NCBI RefSeq assembly: GCF_037113525.1
Contig: NZ_CP146963.1
Span: 4,278,001 to 4,342,000, forward strand
DNA: 64,000 nucleotides
Direction: 5' to 3'
DNA from: Butyrivibrio fibrisolvens
GTDB taxonomy: Bacteria; Bacillota; Clostridia; Lachnospirales; Lachnospiraceae
The position numbers were made by a program, and so were the translations under genes. The notes under the pieces were generated by a model, which saw only the letters and a program-made list of their open reading frames with translations, was not told where the DNA came from and made no database searches. Below, one piece after another: positions 6,716 through 16,540 of the stretch (positions are counted from its first letter, which is position 1; each line of letters opens with the position of its first letter).

Positions 6716-9277
6716 CTATTTGTACAGATACGTCAGGAAATGATTTCCGTTTTCCTCAAATAAGTCTATAGAATCATTCATTCCATTCTTATAAACGCTG
6801 GCTGTTCCCTTAGCAGGATTAAAGAGGACTATATTCTGGCTGTTAAAGCCTATAAGAAGCATAGCGCTACCATCAGATAATCTTACCATTACAGGGATAT
6901 CCTGATTAAGGTAATAGAGCATAGCATTCATGTCGCAGCCATCATATTCAAGGATAGTCGCTCCAGGAAGACTCTGCGCAAGGATCTCTTCTGCAGTACT
7001 GCCCTCTTCAAGCATCTTTCCAACATCAACATTTATGCCTTCAAATTCAAGCATAGTCCTCAGGCACACTTCTGTAGAATTATCAGCACTGTAATTCTTA
7101 TCTTCTACATTATAGGTTATGCTCATGATCTGATTACTTGTAAGAAGGTTACCAGAATACCATACGTAATCGTTAGAGTTATCCACTATAACACCCTTGC
7201 AGGCGTAAGCCTTATTAAGAGCATCAGCGGCATCTACCGTGATATCCGTAACCTGGTCCTTGTTATATACAAAGAACATATTGTTTTCTGTACTGCTCTT
7301 TTCAACAGGTACTTCCCTGCTTCCTTCATATAATGTCTGAGAAGGAGTCAGCACCTTAAGAGAAGCCGCTGTTACTGAGTTCTTAAGGCTTATCCTTGCA
7401 GTAAGCTTATAAGCATCAGTATTTACATATTCAAGAATGTTAGAGCCTTCTTCGACTTCAAGCGTACTCATGATCTGGTCCTGAGTTGACTCCTCGTAAA
7501 AGCCTGTTCCTTCATTCCATTTAACTCTGGACAAGATGATCTGATTGTCCTTAATGAGAGTTCCTACAGTAAAGTTACCCTCTGACTTATAGTTTTCAAG
7601 AAGTCTTCCCTCTTTGTCCTGTATTCTAATTGAATACATAGCATATACAGGATTACCCATCTGATCATCATGGATATCTTCTTCTTTGACAACGCCATAT
7701 ACAAGGTCATCGTCCATGTATCCAAGAAGGATTATATACTCGCCGTCATCAGGCTCAATAGTAGTAACAGCCTGAGTTGCAAAGTTCATGATATTTATGG
7801 ACTTAAGGCCGTCCCTGCTTGACTTGTCCTGCCAAGCTATCATCTCTCCTGACTCTGGCATCTCATACTCACAGCCAAGCATATTGCTGATGACTGATTC
7901 ATAGGTCCTGCCTTCAAGATCAACTGCCAGCAGGTCGCTTCCAAGTATTACATAGAACTGGCTGCTGTTACCAAGTGTAGCGATCTTTTTGGCATATGCC
8001 ATGATAATGTCTTCAGACTGATTACTCGGGATAAAGACCTGCTCTTCTACAGTATTGGTGGATGCATTGTAAGCATAAACCGCAATACCGACTTTTCCCT
8101 CATGAATTCCGCGGTTCATATATCCTGCAACAGAGAAATATACGTTACCCGCTTCATCGATATTCAGGATCTGAATCGAGTTACCCTGATACATGCATCT
8201 TGTATCATTATTATTTTCATCATAGAAGCCAAAGATAAATGCAAGTTTATTATTTGTAACATTGTAGGAAAAGAGTCTGTCCTGACATACAAATGCAAAT
8301 GCTGATCCGCCCTCATTTTCAGTAAATTCTATATTGTCTGTATCAGCTATTCCTAAACTTATCTCTCCGCCGTCAAACTCAGATTTATCAGGCGTAAAAA
8401 TGCTATCCATCGTGCGTTCATAGTTAAGAAGATAGATCCTGTCTTTGGTGTAGCGCACTCTGAAATACTCTTCTACATTGCAGGTATATTCTTTTTCTCC
8501 ACCTACTGTCACCTGATACTTAAGAAGAAAGCTTCCTGTCTGCTTGTGAAGATCCACAGTCAGAACTTCAGGATCAGTATGGGACTTAATCTCAAGATCA
8601 CCCCAGGTGACCTGATTTAAACTTGAATTGATATTAACCTTGGCATATGAAGTATTATCACCTGATGAATTAGACTCAAGATATGTCTTTATTTCTTCAG
8701 GAGCTTTTTCTTTGTCAAAAGTAGTCTCTGAAAAGTGCTTTACAAAATCAAGCTTCTCGTCAAAATAATAGCGCTCTTCATCACCTGTCCATACGATCCT
8801 TGAAATGTATCTGACAGTCTGGTCATTTACGTCAGCCATTATCACAAGAGCGTATTCTTTATTTTCATCTATAAGGTCTTTTATCTGGAAATTAAGTGTT
8901 ACAGTATCCTTCGCAGCACTTTTTGAAGCGCTGTCTATCTGGGTGCTTTCAACAAGGCTGCTGCCGTCAAGAGTTCTTACTTCGAATTTGAAATTCGTAG
9001 CATCCTGACCATACAGATTCATCACTGCAGTTATTTCCCTGTTTACTCCTGTGGGGAAAATAGTACCATGTATGTACTTTACATCCATTTCAGATGTATA
9101 ACCATAAAGGGTACACAGGGAATTTTCATTTTCAATTAAAGACAATGTCGGAAGAGTCGCCAAAGACATCTGAGCAGTCATATCACTTCTCTGATGATTA
9201 GTAAAACGACTTATCAGAATAAGGCTCAAGATAAAAACTATGATTATATATATGATCTTTATTATCGTCTTTTTCAT
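6716..9277 (-). CDS. Membrane-anchored exported protein with a C39-like C-terminal domain
   Basis: Not a protein I recognise. One hydrophobic segment (about residues 7-24) directly after MKKTIIK would anchor it or act as a signal peptide, leaving about 820 residues outside the cell. The middle is rich in beta-strand-like blocks with Asp/Gly/Asn turns, suggesting a propeller-like fold. The last ~115 residues resemble a papain-like C39 domain: a Cys in VCLRTMLEFEGI, then MNAMLYYLNQDIPVMVRL and SAMLLIGFNSQNIVLFNP. The position that is His in active C39 enzymes (GHAVVLVGY-like) is Ala/Met here, so activity is doubtful. No clear ribosome site is seen. It is isolated, with convergent prs on one side and a divergent DUF402 gene on the other. 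Confidence 0.75.
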   Translation of the reverse strand: MKKTIIKIIYIIIVFILSLILISRFTNHQRSDMTAQMSLATLPTLSLIENENSLCTLYGYTSEMDVKYIHGTIFPTGVNREITAVMNLYGQDATNFKFEVRTLDGSSLVESTQIDSASKSAAKDTVTLNFQIKDLIDENKEYALVIMADVNDQTVRYISRIVWTGDEERYYFDEKLDFVKHFSETTFDKEKAPEEIKTYLESNSSGDNTSYAKVNINSSLNQVTWGDLEIKSHTDPEVLTVDLHKQTGSFLLKYQVTVGGEKEYTCNVEEYFRVRYTKDRIYLLNYERTMDSIFTPDKSEFDGGEISLGIADTDNIEFTENEGGSAFAFVCQDRLFSYNVTNNKLAFIFGFYDENNNDTRCMYQGNSIQILNIDEAGNVYFSVAGYMNRGIHEGKVGIAVYAYNASTNTVEEQVFIPSNQSEDIIMAYAKKIATLGNSSQFYVILGSDLLAVDLEGRTYESVISNMLGCEYEMPESGEMIAWQDKSSRDGLKSINIMNFATQAVTTIEPDDGEYIILLGYMDDDLVYGVVKEEDIHDDQMGNPVYAMYSIRIQDKEGRLLENYKSEGNFTVGTLIKDNQIILSRVKWNEGTGFYEESTQDQIMSTLEVEEGSNILEYVNTDAYKLTARISLKNSVTAASLKVLTPSQTLYEGSREVPVEKSSTENNMFFVYNKDQVTDITVDAADALNKAYACKGVIVDNSNDYVWYSGNLLTSNQIMSITYNVEDKNYSADNSTEVCLRTMLEFEGINVDVGKMLEEGSTAEEILAQSLPGATILEYDGCDMNAMLYYLNQDIPVMVRLSDGSAMLLIGFNSQNIVLFNPAKGTASVYKNGMNDSIDLFEENGNHFLTYLYK

Positions 9278-9383
9278 GATGGTTTACCAAATATATTTTA
9301 TCATTTGACTTATTATCCGTCACAATGTAAGCTATTTTTAATAACCTAACGTTTAGCATATATGGAAAACCGTGAGGTGGAAT

Positions 9384-9884
9384 ATGGAAAATCCAATTCT
9401 GTACCGTAAGCGGATAATACCAGATGAGTGTATTAAATTAAAGGATGACGTCATTCTCTATCATGATTCAAGCATGATCATGACGTCGTGGCATGCTTTT
9501 CGCAAAAAAGATTATCTTTCTTACGGGTATTCCTGTTATTTCCTGGATCAAGGCTTCAAATTAAGTAAGTTCTACAGAGACGATGGCACCTTCAGCAGGT
9601 GGTATTTTGACATCGTATCCTATCAAAAAGGTCCCGAAGACAATTCAATAATGGTCGTTGACCTTCTGGCAGATGTTGTCATCTATCCTGATGGCAGGTT
9701 CGAAGTCGTCGATCTGGACGAACTAGCCCAGGCTTATGACAAGAGCCTTCTGACAGCCGGACAGATGCACGAATGTCTTGAAAGTCTTGACCGCCTTATA
9801 AAGATCATCAACGAAGGAAGACTGTCTGAACTTTACCTTCCTTTGGAGATCCAGATCTCAAAAGAGCGGAACAATGTCCACTAA
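9384..9884 (+). CDS. DUF402-family protein
   Basis: A 166-residue cytoplasmic protein that looks like the DUF402 family (FomD/Ntdp-like; characterised Gram-positive members hydrolyse nucleoside di- and triphosphates). Visible features are the Arg/Tyr-rich core KFYRDDGTFSRWYFDI and the acidic pair DLLADVVIYPDGRFEVVDLDELA, consistent with metal binding in this family. The ATG at 9384 follows a GAGGTGG ribosome site; a GTG 12 nt upstream overlaps that site and is unlikely. Function beyond the family is inference. Confidence 0.75.
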   Translation: MENPILYRKRIIPDECIKLKDDVILYHDSSMIMTSWHAFRKKDYLSYGYSCYFLDQGFKLSKFYRDDGTFSRWYFDIVSYQKGPEDNSIMVVDLLADVVIYPDGRFEVVDLDELAQAYDKSLLTAGQMHECLESLDRLIKIINEGRLSELYLPLEIQISKERNNVH

Positions 9885-9933
9885 ATGAAAGTCATCTGAC
9901 ATTATCCTTAAAGGGATATAAATCTGCCCATCT

Positions 9934-11142
9934 TTAGTAGAAAATATGGTTGCCGATCTGTATACCTTCAAGTCCCGGAATAGGAGTCCTAAAGTATACG
10001 CAGGTTCCAACATTAGTCACTCCGCTCATGGCTTCATCTGCTGCCCTGTAGCAGGAAGCTGTTGCCTTGTCCTGCGCAAGTGCAAGCTCAAGTCTTCCAC
10101 TGGCAACAGGTGCAAACTGTTTGTTTTGGTATATAACTCCCACAACCGTATCAGGATACACACTGGATAATACCCTGTTTATTACGACAGCGCCTACTGC
10201 AAGCTGTCCATCATATGGCTCTCCGCCTGCTTCACAGTAAATAAGATTAGCAAGAAGGTATCTGTCACCTTCTGCAAATGTTACTTCTGATATATCTCTC
10301 CATGAGGATTGTGCAGCAAGTCTTGATAGTCTTATCTCTTCTTCAAGCTTTTTCTGAAGCTCTGCTATATCATTGTCCTTAGCAGCAATCTCCGCTTCTT
10401 TAGCCTCAGCTTCTGCTTCCGCAGCATCGATCTGATCAGCATAGCTACTTACAGCATTACTTGTAGATGTAACAAGTCCTGATACTCTGCTTTGCTCTTC
10501 CATCTGAGCTGTCTGATATGCTTCAAGCTGTGCCTGCTCTTCTTCAAGAAGCGCCTTGGCTTCTTCGATCTGCGCTACAGTATTCTGATACGCAAGCAGC
10601 TGCTCTCTGTCATATTCAGAAAGGCGCTGTATATACTCACTGTTATTCAGAAAATCCGCAAAGCTTTCAGATTCAAGAAGCATTTCTATAAGCACAAAAT
10701 CCTGAGACTCGTATATGAACTGAATGCGCTTTTTCATAGCAGCATACTGGTCTGCCTCTGTCTGCATTGCAGCCTCAAGCTGGGCCTGTGTTTCTTCTAT
10801 CTCTGTCTTTTTGGCATCGATATCAGCCTCTATTCTAGCCAGATTATTACTTACATCCGACAACTGGGTATTAAGGTCTGAAAGCTCAGATTTAAGGTCG
10901 CTCTGGGTAGACTTAAGGTCATCTATATCCTCATTTTTATCATCAAGCTCATTTTGAAGATCTTCGCGCTCCTGCTTGGCATCTTCCAAAGCTTTCTTGG
11001 TTTCAGATGTAGCAAACACTGTAAAAGGTTCGTTAACCGCAGCAAAGCGTATACAAATCGAAGTCACGACACAAAGTGCCATGACCTGAAATGCTTTTTT
11101 CACCCTTCTATGTGTTTGTTTCGCCCCTCGCCTTCTCGCCAT
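9934..11142 (-). CDS. Coiled-coil secreted protein with SleB/CwlJ-type hydrolase domain
   Basis: Probable extracellular cell-wall hydrolase. A basic N-terminus and a hydrophobic segment (residues about 17-38, ending TVFATS) give an export signal. Residues about 45-265 form a long coiled coil of the type seen in PcsB-like and CwlO-like proteins. The C-terminal ~115 residues match the SleB/CwlJ hydrolase_2 domain: NLIYCEAGGEPYDGQ with the catalytic Glu, AVGAVVINRVLS, then NKQFAPVASGRL. SleB domains cleave peptidoglycan in spore germination and also occur in vegetative clostridial hydrolases. The ribosome site is weak. Confidence 0.88.
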   Translation of the reverse strand: MARRRGAKQTHRRVKKAFQVMALCVVTSICIRFAAVNEPFTVFATSETKKALEDAKQEREDLQNELDDKNEDIDDLKSTQSDLKSELSDLNTQLSDVSNNLARIEADIDAKKTEIEETQAQLEAAMQTEADQYAAMKKRIQFIYESQDFVLIEMLLESESFADFLNNSEYIQRLSEYDREQLLAYQNTVAQIEEAKALLEEEQAQLEAYQTAQMEEQSRVSGLVTSTSNAVSSYADQIDAAEAEAEAKEAEIAAKDNDIAELQKKLEEEIRLSRLAAQSSWRDISEVTFAEGDRYLLANLIYCEAGGEPYDGQLAVGAVVINRVLSSVYPDTVVGVIYQNKQFAPVASGRLELALAQDKATASCYRAADEAMSGVTNVGTCVYFRTPIPGLEGIQIGNHIFY

Positions 11143-11154
11143 AAAAATTCCGTC

Positions 11155-11637
11155 TTAAATAGAAATGTGTATATTACGACCTGTACGCTGATACTGATAA
11201 TACCTTACACCTGCAGCATTGAACATCTTCTTGGATGCTCTTGTGGATGCTGTGTTTTCATACTTGTCACTATCATAGATGACAGTTCTTATTCCTGCCT
11301 GGATGATAGCCTTGGCACATTCATTACAAGGGAAAAGAGAGACATATATCTTTGCACCTTCAAGTGAACCACCGCGATAGTTTAAGATCGCATTAAGCTC
11401 TGAATGGGTAACGAATGGATATTTAGTTGCAAGTTCATCCTCGCCGTCCCTTTCCCAGGGGAACTCTTCATCAGAGCAGCCTTTAGGAAATCCGTTATAA
11501 CCCATGGATAATATCTTGTTGTCCTCACTTACTATGCATGAACCAACCTGAGTATTGGGATCCTTGGATCTCATGCCTGCAAGCTTCGCAACTCCCATAA
11601 AGTACTCATCCCAGGTAATATAGTCTTCTCTTTTCAT
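11155..11637 (-). CDS. comEB: Deoxycytidylate (dCMP) deaminase family protein
   Basis: Zinc deaminase converting dCMP to dUMP for thymidylate synthesis. The zinc and catalytic motifs are THSELNAIL (His and the proton-shuttling Glu) and FPCNECAKAI (Cys-x-x-Cys). GSCIVSEDNKILSMGYNGFPKGC is the usual N-terminal block. Length (160) fits. It starts 18 nt after the upp stop with GGAGGAC as ribosome site, so the two are probably co-transcribed as a pyrimidine unit. Confidence 0.92.
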   Translation of the reverse strand: MKREDYITWDEYFMGVAKLAGMRSKDPNTQVGSCIVSEDNKILSMGYNGFPKGCSDEEFPWERDGEDELATKYPFVTHSELNAILNYRGGSLEGAKIYVSLFPCNECAKAIIQAGIRTVIYDSDKYENTASTRASKKMFNAAGVRYYQYQRTGRNIHISI

Positions 11638-11655
11638 CTTAGTCCTCCGAACAAA

Positions 11656-12285
11656 TTATTTTGTTCCGAAAATTCTGTCACCTGCATCGCCAAGTCCAGG
11701 TACGATGTAGCCGTTCTCGTTAAGCTTCTCATCAACTGTTCCAATGAAGATATCAATATCAGGATGAGCTTCCTGAACAGCCTTGATTCCTTCAGGAGCA
11801 GCAATGATGCACATAAAGTGGATATGTCTGCAGCCCTTGTCCTTGAGCATCTGAATAGCTGCAGCTGATGATCCGCCTGTAGCAAGCATAGGATCTACTA
11901 CGAAGATCTCTCTTTCTGTAACATCAGCAGGAAGTTTGCAGTAGTATTCTACCGGCTTAAGTGTTTCAGGATCACGATAAAGTCCGATGTGACCAACCTT
12001 TGCAGCAGGTATAAGCTCAAGCATACCATCAACCATTCCAAGACCTGCACGAAGGATCGGAACTACGCAAAGCTTTCTTCCTTTAAGTTCCTGAACGACT
12101 GTCTTAGTAATGGGTGTCTCTATCTCAACATCCTGAAGCTCAAGATCTCTTGTAGCTTCATAGCAGATAAGCTCAGCTATCTCACCGATGATTCTTCTGA
12201 ATTCGTTTGTTCCTGTTGTCTTTCTTCTGATAAGACCAATCTTGTGTTTGATAAGTGGGTGATCCATTACTACTATTTTGGACAT
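11656..12285 (-). CDS. upp: Uracil phosphoribosyltransferase
   Basis: Salvages uracil with PRPP to UMP. The PRPP loop is VDPMLATGGSSAAAI, the N-terminus is KIVVMDHPLIKHKIGLIR, and the C-terminal uracil-binding PGLGDAGDRIFGTK is intact. The 209 residues equal the family length. The ribosome site AGAGGAG precedes ATG 12285. dCMP deaminase follows directly and rpiB lies about 80 nt upstream on the same strand. Confidence 0.97.
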   Translation of the reverse strand: MSKIVVMDHPLIKHKIGLIRRKTTGTNEFRRIIGEIAELICYEATRDLELQDVEIETPITKTVVQELKGRKLCVVPILRAGLGMVDGMLELIPAAKVGHIGLYRDPETLKPVEYYCKLPADVTEREIFVVDPMLATGGSSAAAIQMLKDKGCRHIHFMCIIAAPEGIKAVQEAHPDIDIFIGTVDEKLNENGYIVPGLGDAGDRIFGTK

Positions 12286-12369
12286 TGTTGTTCTCCTCTT
12301 TTATAGATAATAGTTATATAACTTTTGATGCATATAAAGAAAAATATCTAATGCTAATTATTTATTGAT

Positions 12370-12807
12370 TCAGGCTTCCATATCCATCATTTTCTGAATT
12401 CTGCGGCTGTGCTTTTCAAGACCTGAAAATTCTGTATCAAGGAATGTATCAACGATCTCACATCCAAGAACAGGGCCTACGAATCCGCCTCCCATAGCAA
12501 GAACGTTAGCATCATTGTGCTCCCTTGTAAGTCTTGCTGATGATACTTCAGAGCAAAGTGCGCAGCGAACGCCCTTAACCTTATTAGCTACCATTGAAAT
12601 ACCAATTCCGGTTGTGCAGATAACAATACCCTTTTCACATTCTCCGGATGCTACAGCCTTAGCTGCTGCAAGACCAAAATCAGGATAATCGCAGGAATTC
12701 TTGTCATAAGTACCAAAATCCTTGTACTCGATTCCTCTCTCCTTAAGATGCTCCATTACTGCGACTTTAAGATCATAGCCGCCATGATCACTGCCAAGTG
12801 CTATCAT
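12370..12807 (-). CDS. rpiB: Ribose-5-phosphate isomerase B
   Basis: Interconverts ribulose-5-phosphate and ribose-5-phosphate. The family N-terminus MIALGSDHGGYDLK, the active-site Cys in EKGIVICTTGIGISMVANK and the C-terminal EFSGLEKHSRRIQKM are intact. The start is taken at ATG 12807, which has GGAAGGA about 10 nt upstream; an ATG six codons earlier overlaps that site. Together with Sua5 upstream and upp downstream it repeats a common Firmicute neighbourhood. Confidence 0.95.
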   Translation of the reverse strand: MIALGSDHGGYDLKVAVMEHLKERGIEYKDFGTYDKNSCDYPDFGLAAAKAVASGECEKGIVICTTGIGISMVANKVKGVRCALCSEVSSARLTREHNDANVLAMGGGFVGPVLGCEIVDTFLDTEFSGLEKHSRRIQKMMDMEA

Positions 12808-12873
12808 TGTTGTACTTCCTTCCATATTTTTCTGGTTTATGATGAAATCATCTATGCAGCTGATTTATCAACT

Positions 12874-13935
12874 TTAATCTAAGTGTTCTACATGCTGACC
12901 GGCTGCTTTTAAAAGCCGGTTCATTATAGCCTGACCTATACCATTTGTATCAAAGGATTCTGAAAACATGACATCCACATCTTCGTCATCAAACTCACGA
13001 AGTATGCGGAAAAGCTCGTGCGCAACGCTCTCCTCGTTTTCCCTTGACCCTACGCTCTTGACTACATCAGCTTTATAATCCCCAGCCGTTGCATCTGTAG
13101 CAATGACACCGACCTTAAGACCCTGCTCATGCATCTTTATCGCACGCTCATTAATATATTCTAACACATGTTCCTGCGAACCTTCCACTATTGTAAGCTC
13201 GCCTTTAGGCGCATAGTGGCGGTATTTCATACCGGGTGCCTTGGGCTTTTCTTTTGAATTTGAATCTATTATCGTCTTATCGATACTTACATTTGGAAGT
13301 ACCTCTTTTAACATCTCATAGGTTATGTAACCGGGGCGAAGTATCATGGGAACATCTGAAGTAAGATCGACTATAGTTGACTCAAGGCCTATTCCAACCT
13401 GGCCTCCGTCTATTATCATGTCAACCTTGCCGTCAAGATCTTCTATGCAGTACTTGGCAACTGTAGGTGACGGTCTTCCTGATGTGTTAGCGCTTGGCGC
13501 TGCAATAAATCCGCCGCCTTCCCTGATCATCTGTGCTGCGATCTTATTGCTTGGCATACGTACTGCAACAGTATCAAGACCGCCTGTTGTCTCAAGCGGG
13601 ATAAGATCTGACTTATTAAGGATCATAGTAAGTGGTCCCGGCCAGAAAGCCTTAGCAAGTTTTAAAGCTTCTTCCGATACATCTGATGCTACCTTGTACA
13701 GATCCTCAACCTGCCAGATATGCACTATCAGCGGATTATCTGAAGGTCTGCCCTTTGCAGCATAGATCTTTTTTGACGAGTCAGGATTTCTTCCGTCCCC
13801 GCCAAGTCCGTATACAGTCTCTGTGGGAAAAGCAACAAGGCCTCCTGCAAGAAGGATCTGGCCTGCTTTTTTCAAAGCTTCCTGCGCCTTTTCGTCAATA
13901 TTGTTTTCATCAATTACTACTACCTGTGTTTCCAC
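12874..13935 (-). CDS. ywlC: L-threonylcarbamoyladenylate synthase (Sua5/YwlC type)
   Basis: Makes threonylcarbamoyl-AMP from threonine, bicarbonate and ATP for the t6A37 modification of ANN-decoding tRNAs. The YrdC domain (about 15-210) has FPTETVYGLGGD, KIYAAKGRPSDNPLIVHI and APSANTSGRPSPT. The C-terminal Sua5 domain (about 225-350) makes this the long form. Translation probably begins at GTG 13935 (GTG-GAA-ACA) with AGAGGAAG upstream. It neighbours rpiB, as in many Firmicutes. Confidence 0.95.
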   Translation of the reverse strand: METQVVVIDENNIDEKAQEALKKAGQILLAGGLVAFPTETVYGLGGDGRNPDSSKKIYAAKGRPSDNPLIVHIWQVEDLYKVASDVSEEALKLAKAFWPGPLTMILNKSDLIPLETTGGLDTVAVRMPSNKIAAQMIREGGGFIAAPSANTSGRPSPTVAKYCIEDLDGKVDMIIDGGQVGIGLESTIVDLTSDVPMILRPGYITYEMLKEVLPNVSIDKTIIDSNSKEKPKAPGMKYRHYAPKGELTIVEGSQEHVLEYINERAIKMHEQGLKVGVIATDATAGDYKADVVKSVGSRENEESVAHELFRILREFDDEDVDVMFSESFDTNGIGQAIMNRLLKAAGQHVEHLD

Positions 13936-14077
13936 TTTTACTTCCTCTTACCACTCTTTTATCGATATTTAAATCAACTCTTATATAAATATTATATTTA
14001 TACAGATATCATTTGCTTTTTATTGATATATATTTCTATCATTTGTTTTTTTCTTACTGCCATCTGCAAATATATCG

Positions 14078-15814
14078 TTAATTATTAACGTATGTCTCCA
14101 GTATAGGCCATATATCGCTTGTCTCGTATCCAAGCTGCCATGCAGCAACGCCTGCACAGCCGTTTACATTCATGACATTGAGCTTGGTCTGGATGGATTC
14201 TGCATCTTCAAGCCAGATCTCAACCTTAGTTCCGTCAGATTTTGTAAAAGTACCATAATACTGGCATGTATTCTGATCCCAGGTCATCTCGATGTTATTG
14301 GCTCTTATATATTCACTTGCCCATGACATTCCGCCTGCCTGGCTGGTTACTGTTCCATCAGTACTTGTAAACCATATTCTTGTATAGAAAGGAATACCAT
14401 TGACAAGCTTATCTGCCGGTACATCTTCAAGAGTATTCTTGATACCGTCTTCAACATAGGATATGGATGCAACGGAGCCGGCTTCTGCGCTTCCTTCATA
14501 ATGCTCATCATATGCCATTATGATCACATAGTCGCATACAACTCCAAGCTCTTTTCTGTGGAAAAAGCTATTGCCCATAGGAACAGGAATATCAACAGAA
14601 AGTACTGTTCCATTTGCCCTGCAGGCTATTGAAAGTTCCCTTAAAAACTCAATATAATCTTCGCCGCCATCAGCTGTGATATCTTCAAGGCTTGAACCTG
14701 TAAACTCAAGGTCGATATTGATTCCGTCGATTCCATAGGCTCTTACTTCGCTCATAAGGTTATCAATGAGCCTTGCTCTTGATGTGCTGCTTGCAAGTAC
14801 CGTAGCAGTATTACCCTCTCCATCACGGAAGAAAGAGTTGTTGAAGTTATCAAGTGCTGCCCATACCTGCATTCCATTATTATGAGCTGTATTTACATAA
14901 TCCTGTCCGGCAAAAGATTCTATGCCGCCTTCGTTGTCACTAAGTGAAAACCAGGTTGGTGATATAACATTGATCCCGGTAGTTCCTGAAATTGCAGATG
15001 AAAGGGTTGAATTACCAGCCTGGCCGCCAATAGAGTGCCATACAAGGTTAACCTTGCCATTCATCTTAACAGATGTATATTCAGGCTCTGCATAATGACT
15101 TGGAGCAAGGAGATCAACTGTCTGGATATTATCAAGGAACTTGTTCTCAACATATCCGATATAGCCGTCAGGGCTTACAACCTTGGCCCAGTCTTCAAGC
15201 TTTTCAAGGACTACGACTGTGTCTGCTTTTTTAAGTCCGACAAGGATCTCGCTCTTAACGCCTCCGCGGAGTCTAAGCTTGGTATCCTTTTTGATAGTAG
15301 CTCTTACCTCCTGACCAAATTCAGTAAACATTGTGATATGGTTAGGATCGGTGTAAGCTGTATATGAGTAGTTAGTGTATTTCTTTACATAGTCCATTGC
15401 TACGTAAAGGGTATCACCTTCGAAAACTGCAGCTTTATATCCAAGATCTTCTGATGATCCGTCAGTAGAAGTTACAGTGCTTTCGCCAACTCCGATAGTT
15501 AAGATCGCAGTAGGAGTTGTATAAACAAGGATTTCTTCCTCTTCGCCGTAGTAGAAACGGTCGTTTAAGTACTCCTGTACATCAGAAAATGTCATATAAT
15601 ATACGCCATCAATAAGTCTCGCGTGAAGATCAGTTTTTTCATACTGGAGAATTATCGGAACATCCGCTTCATCTTCTATTCCAAAATAGCTTGTAGTATC
15701 AGCCTGTTCATTACTGTAGGAGTATTTGTCATATAAATACTTACCTGCATAGCCTCCTCCAAGCAGTATGATAAGGACAACAATTATTAGTACCGGTATA
15801 ACCTTATGTTTCAT
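14078..15814 (-). CDS. Secreted glycosyl hydrolase family 18 protein with SH3-like domain
   Basis: Probably a wall-associated N-acetylglucosaminidase- or chitinase-like enzyme related to YaaH/YdhD spore-type proteins. A hydrophobic segment (6-24) gives an anchor or signal. Residues about 50-165 resemble a stalk domain of the copper-amine-oxidase-N type, 175-227 a bacterial SH3 domain (TKLRLRGGVKSEILVGL), and about 250-575 a GH18 barrel. The catalytic DxxDxDxE motif is seen as DGINIDLE at 363-370, with Glu370 as acid/base. MAYDEHY, AWQLGYETSD and the IWFTSTDG strand are further GH18 signatures. GAGGGAAGAG precedes the ATG. Confidence 0.88.
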   Translation of the reverse strand: MKHKVIPVLIIVVLIILLGGGYAGKYLYDKYSYSNEQADTTSYFGIEDEADVPIILQYEKTDLHARLIDGVYYMTFSDVQEYLNDRFYYGEEEEILVYTTPTAILTIGVGESTVTSTDGSSEDLGYKAAVFEGDTLYVAMDYVKKYTNYSYTAYTDPNHITMFTEFGQEVRATIKKDTKLRLRGGVKSEILVGLKKADTVVVLEKLEDWAKVVSPDGYIGYVENKFLDNIQTVDLLAPSHYAEPEYTSVKMNGKVNLVWHSIGGQAGNSTLSSAISGTTGINVISPTWFSLSDNEGGIESFAGQDYVNTAHNNGMQVWAALDNFNNSFFRDGEGNTATVLASSTSRARLIDNLMSEVRAYGIDGINIDLEFTGSSLEDITADGGEDYIEFLRELSIACRANGTVLSVDIPVPMGNSFFHRKELGVVCDYVIIMAYDEHYEGSAEAGSVASISYVEDGIKNTLEDVPADKLVNGIPFYTRIWFTSTDGTVTSQAGGMSWASEYIRANNIEMTWDQNTCQYYGTFTKSDGTKVEIWLEDAESIQTKLNVMNVNGCAGVAAWQLGYETSDIWPILETYVNN

Positions 15815-15879
15815 AAAATCTCTTCCCTCAAATTCTAATAGTTTTGGCCGGGTTATATTTTACCACATTGTGATATATT

Positions 15880-15920
15880 AAAAAAGCACAGCCATCTGAT
15901 CATTAGTCGAATGGCTGTGC
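15880..15920 (-). terminator. Minus-strand terminator with no upstream gene
   Basis: Stem GCACAGCCAT (15886-15895) with ATGGCTGTGC (15911-15920), then TTTTTTAA when read on the minus strand. The nearest minus-strand gene to the right is nifJ, which has its own terminator at 17617-17650, so this one points to a transcript arising within 15.9-16.6 kb. Confidence 0.65.
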
Positions 15921-16146
15921 GTCTATAGGCTTTGTGACCCCAGTTACAAGTATATGCAATTGGCGGGATCCTCTTGTTATAAATGTACTCTTGTCACAAG
16001 TATTTCTTTTGCCAAAAAAGACCTGTATCAGCACCAAAAGGTATCCGTGATATACTTACTGATACAATTTCATATTTTAACCTCATGTCACGAGTGAAAC
16101 GAGTGACTAATGGTTGAAGTGGTGGAGCTCGCGACACCACTTTGTG

Positions 16147-16173
16147 AAGTTTGAAAATTTTATTTTCAAACTT
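16147..16173. repeat. Perfect 12-bp hairpin
   Basis: AAGTTTGAAAAT (16147-16158), TTT loop and its exact complement (16162-16173). The plus-strand sequence continues into a short T-run and a CTTTTTTGCAAAAAAG palindrome. Confidence 0.6.
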
Positions 16174-16344
16174 ATCCTTTTTTGCAAAAAAGATGCTCTA
16201 TCTTCTTATGAGATGCCATTCCGTACCCTGATAAAAAACTTACTTGAAATATCGTAGCGAAATGCTACTTACAGACTGCGAAATATCAGCGTTTTTGTTT
16301 TGGTATATCTGCAAATTATGGCTCCCAAAACACATAACCCATAA

Positions 16345-16534
16345 AAATACCGCAGGTATGATAATTTCAGAATTTGATACGTTGTTTAATTAAAATTGTT
16401 TGTTATTTTTCAAAAATGGGTAATCCCTCAGACCAATATGTCTGTAAGGCGTTCTGACTGATGCAGAACTAATTACGAAATTTTAGAAAACATACCCCCC
16501 TTCCGGATACATATCCTGGAAAGGCGTCTCACGA
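16345..16534 (-). ncRNA. Candidate structured RNA, about 190 nt
   Basis: Starts downstream of a near-consensus minus-strand promoter (16541-16569). From 5' to 3' it can form CTTTCC-A-GGAT/ATCC-GGAAGG near the 5' end, then a junction closed by GGGGTA-type pairing to TACCC. Inside the junction are hairpins GTTCTG/CAGAAC (about 16448-16469) and CAGAC/GTCTG (about 16429-16445). The sequence ACGCCTT occurs twice. A weak hairpin ATACC/GGTAT followed by T5 near 16345-16362 may be its 3' end; the stronger terminator at 15880 is an alternative end. No known family was recognised. Confidence 0.4.
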
Positions 16535-16540
16535 AAATGT

